Of a DNA stretch of 53,051 bases, positions 45,665 to 53,051 are shown piece after piece. The first letter of the stretch is position 1. Each line of letters starts with the position of its first letter. The position numbers and the translations under genes are program-made. The notes under the pieces are model-generated. The model saw nothing but the letters and a program-made list of their open reading frames with translations, searched no databases and was not told the DNA's origin. This stretch comes from Candidatus Accumulibacter conexus (GTDB taxonomy: Bacteria > Pseudomonadota > Gammaproteobacteria > Burkholderiales > Rhodocyclaceae). Location of the stretch: contig JAGFNJ010000037.1 in the NCBI GenBank assembly GCA_017592775.1, positions 1 to 53,051 of the forward strand, in the 5' to 3' direction.

Positions 45665-46664
45665 CCAACCCGGGCGAAGCGGATATCCCCCGCGGCGAAG
45701 TCCTCGTCTACGAGGCGCCCGACGGTGCCGCCCGGGTGGATGTGCGCCTGGAGCGGGACACGGTCTGGCTCCGGCAAGAGCAGATGAGCCAACTGTTCGG
45801 GCGTGAGCGTTCGGTCATCACCAAGCACGTCCGCAACGTCTTCCGGGAGGGAGAACTCGACGTAGAAGCAGTATGTGCAAAATTTGCACATACTGCCGCC
45901 GACGGGAAGACGTACCAGGTCGACCACTTCAACCTAGACGTGATCATCTCCGTCGGCTACCGGGTCAAGTCTGCCCAGGGAACGCGCTTCCGCCAATGGG
46001 CCACCAACACGCTGCGCGACCACCTGGTGCAGGGCTACACCCTCAACCGCCAGCGCTTCGAGCACAACGCGCGCGAGCTGGAAGCCGCGCTCGCTCTCGT
46101 GCGCAAGGCCGCCGCCGGCGAAGTGCTGAGTACCGATCAGGGCCGCGGGCTGGTCGACGTCATCGCCCGCTACACACAGACCTTCCTGCTCCTGCAGCGC
46201 TACGACGAGGGATTGCTGGTCGAGCCGAAGGGCACCGCCGGCGGCCTGCTGCCACCGGCGCCCGAAGCGCGTGCCGCCATCGTGCGCCTCAAGCGGGATC
46301 TGCTCGCTCGCGGCGAGGCGACCGAACTGTTCGGACGTGAGCGCGACGACGGGCTGGCCGCCTTGCTCGGCAACCTCGACCAGAGCGTGTTCGGTGAGCC
46401 GGCATACCCGACCGTCGAGTCGAAAGCCGCGCACCTGCTGTACTTCGTCATCAAGAACCACCCCTTTTCCGATGGCAACAAGCGCATCGGCTCGTTCCTG
46501 TTTGTCGAGTTCCTGCACCGCAATGGGCGGCTGATCCGCAACGGGGAGGCCGTGATCAACGATGTCGGGCTGGCCGCGCTGGCGCTGCTGGTGGCCGAAT
46601 CCGCACCGACGGACAAGGAGGTGATGATCCGGCTGGTGATGAACATGCTCGTGGAGCCGGTCAC

Positions 46665-46668
<4 letters not shown>
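45661..46668 (+). CDS. RhuM-family protein with C-terminal Fic domain
   Basis: 335 residues. The N-terminal half is a RhuM-type domain ([55 protein letters not shown]). The C-terminal half has a Fic/Doc motif HPFSDGNKR at 267-275, complete in His and Arg, so AMP-transferase or related activity is possible. RhuM genes often lie inside type I R-M operons. GTG start overlaps the preceding stop (GTGA), and its own stop overlaps the hsdR start in the same way. Confidence 0.85.
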
Positions 46669-49805
<3,137 letters not shown>

Positions 49806-49868
49806 GCGAAGCCCCCAGGAGTCAGAATTCCGGAACGGTAAAGTGGAGCCCTCTTGCCTGCGTGCGAC

Positions 49869-50197
49869 TCAGATGTTCTCGGGCTCGTGCATCCACGCCG
49901 GGATGTCGCGCTGGCGTGCAGCACGCGCCAGACGTCGATGTGTTGCGGGCGCTCGATGTAGAACACAAGGTGGGGATGTCGTGCCAGCGGCCAGAAACGC
50001 AGGCCGGGCAGGTTCAATTCGTGGGCGTAGCGCGGCGATCCGGTAGCCGGCTGGCGAGCGATGTGCGCATAGGCTTGCTCGACGGCATCAATGAAGCCGA
50101 GCGCTGCCTGTTCAGCGTCTTCGCTGAGGCAGCAGGCAATCGCGTCATCAACGTCCCGGTTGGCCAGTTCACGCGGTACCACTGGCTTGGCCGTCAC
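49869..50197 (-). pseudogene. ParE/RelE-type toxin, frameshifted near its end
   Basis: From GTG 50197 the frame encodes a ParE-like protein ([39 protein letters not shown]). At about 49913 one base appears to be missing from a GGG run. The adjacent frame then supplies the expected ending [13 protein letters not shown] and stop at 49869. As it stands the frame runs on to 49721 with unrelated residues. It may be an inactivated toxin or a sequencing error. It overlaps the antitoxin gene by 4 bp. Confidence 0.7.
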
Positions 50198-50445
50198 CCG
50201 TGCGCGCCGTCCTTCGCCGCCTTGCGCACCCGATCACGCAGCCCCTCGAAGTAGGCAGGATCGGCCGGTGCTGCAGGTCCGGACGCTGCGCCCGCGAGCA
50301 GGAGGCCGCGCAGTTGCAGGCGATCCTGGTCCCTGCGGATCAGTTCGCGCACGTACTCGCTGCTCGTGCCGTAGAAGCCTTGACTGACCTGCTCATCGAC
50401 GAAGGACTTGAGTGCGTCAGGTAGGGATATGTTCATCGCGCTCAT
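50194..50445 (-). CDS. ParD-family antitoxin
   Basis: 83 residues. The N-terminal ribbon-helix-helix [20 protein letters not shown] is followed by [17 protein letters not shown], the ParD/CC2985 signature. The C-terminal tail neutralises ParE. An alternative start lies three codons in (50436). The intact antitoxin precedes a frameshifted toxin. Divergent from the Phd/VapC pair. Confidence 0.88.
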   Translation of the reverse strand: MSAMNISLPDALKSFVDEQVSQGFYGTSSEYVRELIRRDQDRLQLRGLLLAGAASGPAAPADPAYFEGLRDRVRKAAKDGAHG

Positions 50446-50485
50446 GGGTCAAGATTAGACGAATGCTGGAAGGGGGCTGGCATCC

Positions 50486-50812
50486 ATGCTATTCATGGTC
50501 AGCATGACCAGTTTATCAAAGCCGCCATCTTATCCGCCAAAGCCGACGCTTGTGCGCCCTGGTCACTGGCCGCTTCAGGACGCCAAAGCTCGTTTCAGCG
50601 AGTTGGTGCGTCTGGTACGCAGCGAGGGGCCGCAGCATGTCACCGTGCATGGCCGCGATGAGGTCGTCGTCATCGCCGCCGAAGAGTTTCGCCGTCTCAA
50701 GGGCATTCGCACCGGGCAAGCATTGATCGACGCGTTGCAAGCCTCGCCGCACCGCGACATCGACATCGAACCCGCGCGCGTACCGATGCCAGTGCGGGAC
50801 GTGAGCCTGTGA
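50486..50812 (+). CDS. Phd/YefM-family antitoxin
   Basis: Up to 108 residues. The Phd core WPLQDAKARFSELVRLVRSE, HVTVHGRDEVVVIAAEEFRRL is clear, with a C-terminal toxin-binding tail. Three in-frame ATGs are possible (50486, 50495, 50504). The palindrome at 50496-50510 covers two of them, so the last may be the real start. It overlaps the VapC toxin gene by GTGA. Confidence 0.88.
   Translation: MLFMVSMTSLSKPPSYPPKPTLVRPGHWPLQDAKARFSELVRLVRSEGPQHVTVHGRDEVVVIAAEEFRRLKGIRTGQALIDALQASPHRDIDIEPARVPMPVRDVSL
50496..50510. promoter_or_regulatory. Palindrome TGGTCA-GCA-TGACCA, candidate autoregulatory operator
   Basis: A perfect 6-3-6 inverted repeat at the 5' end of the Phd antitoxin gene. Phd and VapB-type antitoxins bind such palindromes with their toxin to repress the operon. 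Confidence 0.45.
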
Positions 50813-51240
50813 CGGGTTGGCTGCTCGATACGAACGTCCTGTCCGAACTGCGACGCCCCCGGCCCGCACCGCAAGTGGCGGCCTTCGTCGCGGGGCAACC
50901 GCTCGATGTCCTGTTTGTCAGCACCGTCACTCTGGCCGAAATCCGCTTCGGCATTGAACTGGTTGCCGACGCCAACCGCTGCGCCGAACTGAACGGATGG
51001 CTGACTCACAAGGTGCGGCCCATGTTCGAGGAGCGAATTCTTCCCGTCACTGAAGACATCATGTTTACGTGGCGGCTGCTGGTCGAAGAGGGCCGCAAGA
51101 CTGGCCATGCGTTTTCACAGCCCGACCTCATCATTGCCGCAACGGCGCTGCATCATGGCCTGACGGTGGTCACGCGGGACAGCGGCGACTATGCGAAGAC
51201 GCGAGTTGCGCTATTCGACCCGTGGCGCGAGTGTGAATGA
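50809..51240 (+). CDS. vapC: VapC-type PIN-domain toxin
   Basis: 143 residues. PIN-domain acidic residues: LLDTNVLSELRRP (first Asp), TLAEIRFGIE, and the late pair in SQPDLIIAATALHHGL and VVTRDSGDYAKT. It is a predicted RNase of a Phd/VapC pair. GTG start overlaps the antitoxin stop. All expected acidic residues are present, so it appears active. Its stop overlaps an ATG at which the right-hand copy of the repeated unit begins. Confidence 0.9.
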   Translation: MTGWLLDTNVLSELRRPRPAPQVAAFVAGQPLDVLFVSTVTLAEIRFGIELVADANRCAELNGWLTHKVRPMFEERILPVTEDIMFTWRLLVEEGRKTGHAFSQPDLIIAATALHHGLTVVTRDSGDYAKTRVALFDPWRECE

Positions 51241-51617
51241 GTCGCGCGCTGCGCCAGGCTTCGACGCTTTGCGTCAGGCCGATCGGCAGGGCTTGCGGGG
51301 CCGGGGCGAGAGATGTCTTCCGCGTGATCCGCTCCAACCCGCCGACGTGGGACGATTTCCGCTCTCAGCGTGATCAGAGACCGGAGGCGACTTTCAACGT
51401 GTCCGAATGCCAGGCCCGGGGCCTCTCCGTGTTTGCCGACCGGTCGGGCTGTGACAAGGTGCGCAAACTGCCGCGCTTCCGCGGCACCTGGGTGTGTCGA
51501 GTCGGCCTCGACCGCGGCGCTGGGCGGATTTTGCACACGGGGCCCCAGTCTCACCATACATGGTGGCCATCTGCTGACTTCGACATCCTCGCCCAGTGCT
51601 GCGTGGAGAGCTCATGA
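51237..51617 (+). CDS. Small conserved-looking protein, unknown function
   Basis: Up to 126 residues. From about residue 27 (VFRVIRSNPPTWDDFRSQ ... LSVFADRSGCDKVRK ... GTWVCRVGLDRG) it resembles small proteins I have seen encoded beside restriction or defence genes, though I cannot name a family. The first 26 codons run through the 27-bp repeat and may not be native. GTG 51321 is an alternative start. It overlaps the next gene by ATGA, so the two form a pair. Confidence 0.55.
   Translation: MSRALRQASTLCVRPIGRACGAGARDVFRVIRSNPPTWDDFRSQRDQRPEATFNVSECQARGLSVFADRSGCDKVRKLPRFRGTWVCRVGLDRGAGRILHTGPQSHHTWWPSADFDILAQCCVESS
51278..51304. repeat. 27-bp direct repeat, right copy (possible island boundary)
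   Basis: Identical to 38507-38533. Here it lies 38 bp after the vapC stop and inside the 5' part of the frame of the next small gene. It marks the right end of the R-M/toxin-antitoxin block if it is an attachment repeat. Confidence 0.7.
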
Positions 51618-52759
51618 AGACGATTCGCCACACCGCCACGCTGTATTACTACGACGGCCCCCAGGTATTCGAGGCTCGCGATGCCATTGGGGGCCATTAC
51701 ATCGCCGTTATGGTGGACCCGGAAGACGGGCGAGACCGCTACCTCGTGGCGGGCGTCGAGCCCGAGCGGCTACGACAATTTCGACTCGCCACGCTGGACC
51801 TCCGCGACTTGCTTCTCGCAAGGCCGGAGGATGCTTGGTACCTGGCTGCACCGAGCGGAGGCCTCGGCGATCCCCTGCCGCTCGTTCCTCAGGCCTCGCC
51901 CCTGGCCGACTTCGACGCTCTGCCCGAGCCCGGTTTCTTGCTCCATGACCAACCGGCGACAGCAGAGATCCTCAGCGAAGCGAGGGCACGCCATAATCTT
52001 GTGCTCGACATCGCAGTGGAGCCGCCGGAAGCTGCCCGGGGACACCGCATTCATGCCGGAACGCTTGCTGGTCTCCTCACGCACGTGCAGACGATGGTGA
52101 AGCACGCCTATCGAGCAGCCCTCCGGGAGTTGGCGCCTGCCAGTCGGCGCAACGTGGAGCAGACGGACGCGCATCTCTTGGATGTGGTCGTGGCCGCAGC
52201 GCCTGGATCGTTCCGCGTCGTGTTGGAGGCTTCGCGGGTGCCGGACCTCTTCGGCCAGAGCGAGCTGTCCCGCGCGATGGACCGGGTTGACCGCCTCTTC
52301 GCGGCCGTGGCCGATCCCCACCAAACACTCGAAACGGTCAAAGCCCATCGCGGCCACCTTGCGGGCGCCTATCTTCGACTTCTGCAGTTCCTGGTCCAGA
52401 ACAGGACGGGGTTCCGCTACTCCTGGGCAGAGCCGGAGTTCAGTGAACCTCGGGCTCACGCGGTCGCTGAGGCGCAAGTGGGGCCTCTGGTCGACCTCCT
52501 CTCCGGTGTATCCAATCTGGGTTCGGAAGCCGTGGTGCTCGTCGGAGTATTGAGAAAAGCGGACGTGGACAGCGGCTCTTGGCGCGTCGCGACTGAGGAA
52601 GGCGACTTCTCCGGAAGGACTCTGGAAGGAGGTCCCAGCCTCGCCGGTCTGAAGCTGGAGAGCAACTACCGATTCAGTTGCCTGGAAGAGATCGAGGAGA
52701 CACAGGGTAGCGGGCGGGAACAGCGGACCCTCTACCTGATGGAACATGAGCCAGCCTGA
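51614..52759 (+). CDS. Uncharacterised 381-residue protein (possibly DUF6575)
   Basis: The N-terminus KTIRHTATLYYYDGPQVFEA followed by RDAIGGHYIAVMVD recalls DUF6575 proteins; that assignment is from memory and uncertain. Residues about 130-280 are helical, and no catalytic motif or membrane segment is evident. It is coupled to the small gene upstream (ATGA) and followed within 8 bp by an hsdR, so it is probably part of a second defence locus. The start at 51614 is supported by GGAGAG upstream. Confidence 0.65.
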   Translation: MKTIRHTATLYYYDGPQVFEARDAIGGHYIAVMVDPEDGRDRYLVAGVEPERLRQFRLATLDLRDLLLARPEDAWYLAAPSGGLGDPLPLVPQASPLADFDALPEPGFLLHDQPATAEILSEARARHNLVLDIAVEPPEAARGHRIHAGTLAGLLTHVQTMVKHAYRAALRELAPASRRNVEQTDAHLLDVVVAAAPGSFRVVLEASRVPDLFGQSELSRAMDRVDRLFAAVADPHQTLETVKAHRGHLAGAYLRLLQFLVQNRTGFRYSWAEPEFSEPRAHAVAEAQVGPLVDLLSGVSNLGSEAVVLVGVLRKADVDSGSWRVATEEGDFSGRTLEGGPSLAGLKLESNYRFSCLEEIEETQGSGREQRTLYLMEHEPA

Positions 52760-52767
52760 GGGTTTGG

Positions 52768-53051
52768 GTGACCATGTTTGCCGAGACTCACACCGAAGAC
52801 GCCTTCGAGACCGTCATCGAAGCGCACCTCCTCCGGAACCGGTACGTATCCGTCGACCGCAAGAGCTTTCACCGCGGCCTCGCCATTTTCTCCGAGTTCA
52901 TGCTCGCCGCCATTCTCCAGACGACGTCTGGCGAATCTCGTTTGCGGAAGCTGGAGGCTCTGCACGGGGACAAGACCGGCGAGCAGATCCTCGGCGATCT
53001 GTGCAAATGGATGGACCAGAACGGTTCGCTCGCGACCCTGCGCCATGGCGT
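52768..53051 (+). CDS. Second type I restriction subunit HsdR, N-terminal part (cut by window end)
   Basis: Translation from GTG 52768 (GAGGG five bases upstream; ATG 52774 is the alternative) gives ETHTEDAFETVIEAHLL, then EALHGDKTGEQILGDLCKWM and GSLATLRHG. That is the N-terminus of a different HsdR subfamily from the one at 46665. The frame is still open at 53051. The nuclease motifs lie beyond the window. Confidence 0.8.
   Translation, partial: MTMFAETHTEDAFETVIEAHLLRNRYVSVDRKSFHRGLAIFSEFMLAAILQTTSGESRLRKLEALHGDKTGEQILGDLCKWMDQNGSLATLRHG

Overview
The window reads as a high-GC betaproteobacterial chromosome segment. The gene content and order (smc-zipA-ligA; dapC-dapD-pilU-dapE-prmB; rpsO-pnp; a PA3004-type methylthioinosine phosphorylase; short-form queF) fit Rhodocyclales, for instance a Candidatus Accumulibacter or Dechloromonas relative. 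That placement is inference from gene content, not from a marker-gene search.

Left edge (1-1.6 kb): a small accessory patch. A YafK-like L,D-transpeptidase gene is bounded by 14-bp inverted repeats that contain integron core motifs (GTTAGGC/GCCTAAC). Its 3' end runs into an attC-like hairpin, and the 40-bp body of that hairpin recurs perfectly 150 bp away. This looks like an integron gene cassette stranded without an integrase.

Core block (1.6-31.2 kb): housekeeping genes. On the minus strand: a class A penicillin-binding protein, a low-molecular-weight protein tyrosine phosphatase, a FecR-domain lipoprotein with four Cys-rich repeats beside a membrane protein, and the cluster smc-zipA-ligA-hpt-mtiP-def. 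On the plus strand: nudF, queF, a YecA/SEC-C protein, the lysine/peptidoglycan genes dapC-dapD-(pilU)-dapE with prmB and an SGNH esterase, then pepN, rpsO and pnp. A tRNA-Lys(TTT) with its own terminator lies on the minus strand after pnp. The phosphatase gene at 30.6 kb closes the block.

Transition zone (31.2-38.5 kb): an AarF/UbiB-type kinase, a small membrane protein, and a divergent SDR / renalase-like FAD gene pair around an operator-rich intergenic region. After these comes gene wreckage: an FeS-type (PhrB-like) photolyase that has lost its N-terminal domain and the FeS/FAD section, a fragment resembling the missing photolyase N-terminus displaced about 0.7 kb downstream, and an intact TumA-like antitoxin whose TumE-like toxin survives only as a frameshifted tail. 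A SWIM zinc-finger gene follows.

Defence island (38.5-53 kb): a seven-gene, start/stop-overlapped operon in the order hsdM, hsdS, a Gabija-GajA-like OLD/TOPRIM ATPase, a GajB-like UvrD helicase, a stand-alone copy of the HsdR nuclease domain, a RhuM-Fic protein, and full-length hsdR. Next come a ParDE module with a frameshifted toxin, a Phd/VapC module, an unassigned small-protein plus 381-residue-protein pair, and the first part of a second HsdR cut by the window end. A 27-bp perfect direct repeat brackets the interval 38.5-51.3 kb. Each copy lies just downstream of a gene end, so it could be either an island attachment repeat or a dispersed REP-like element.
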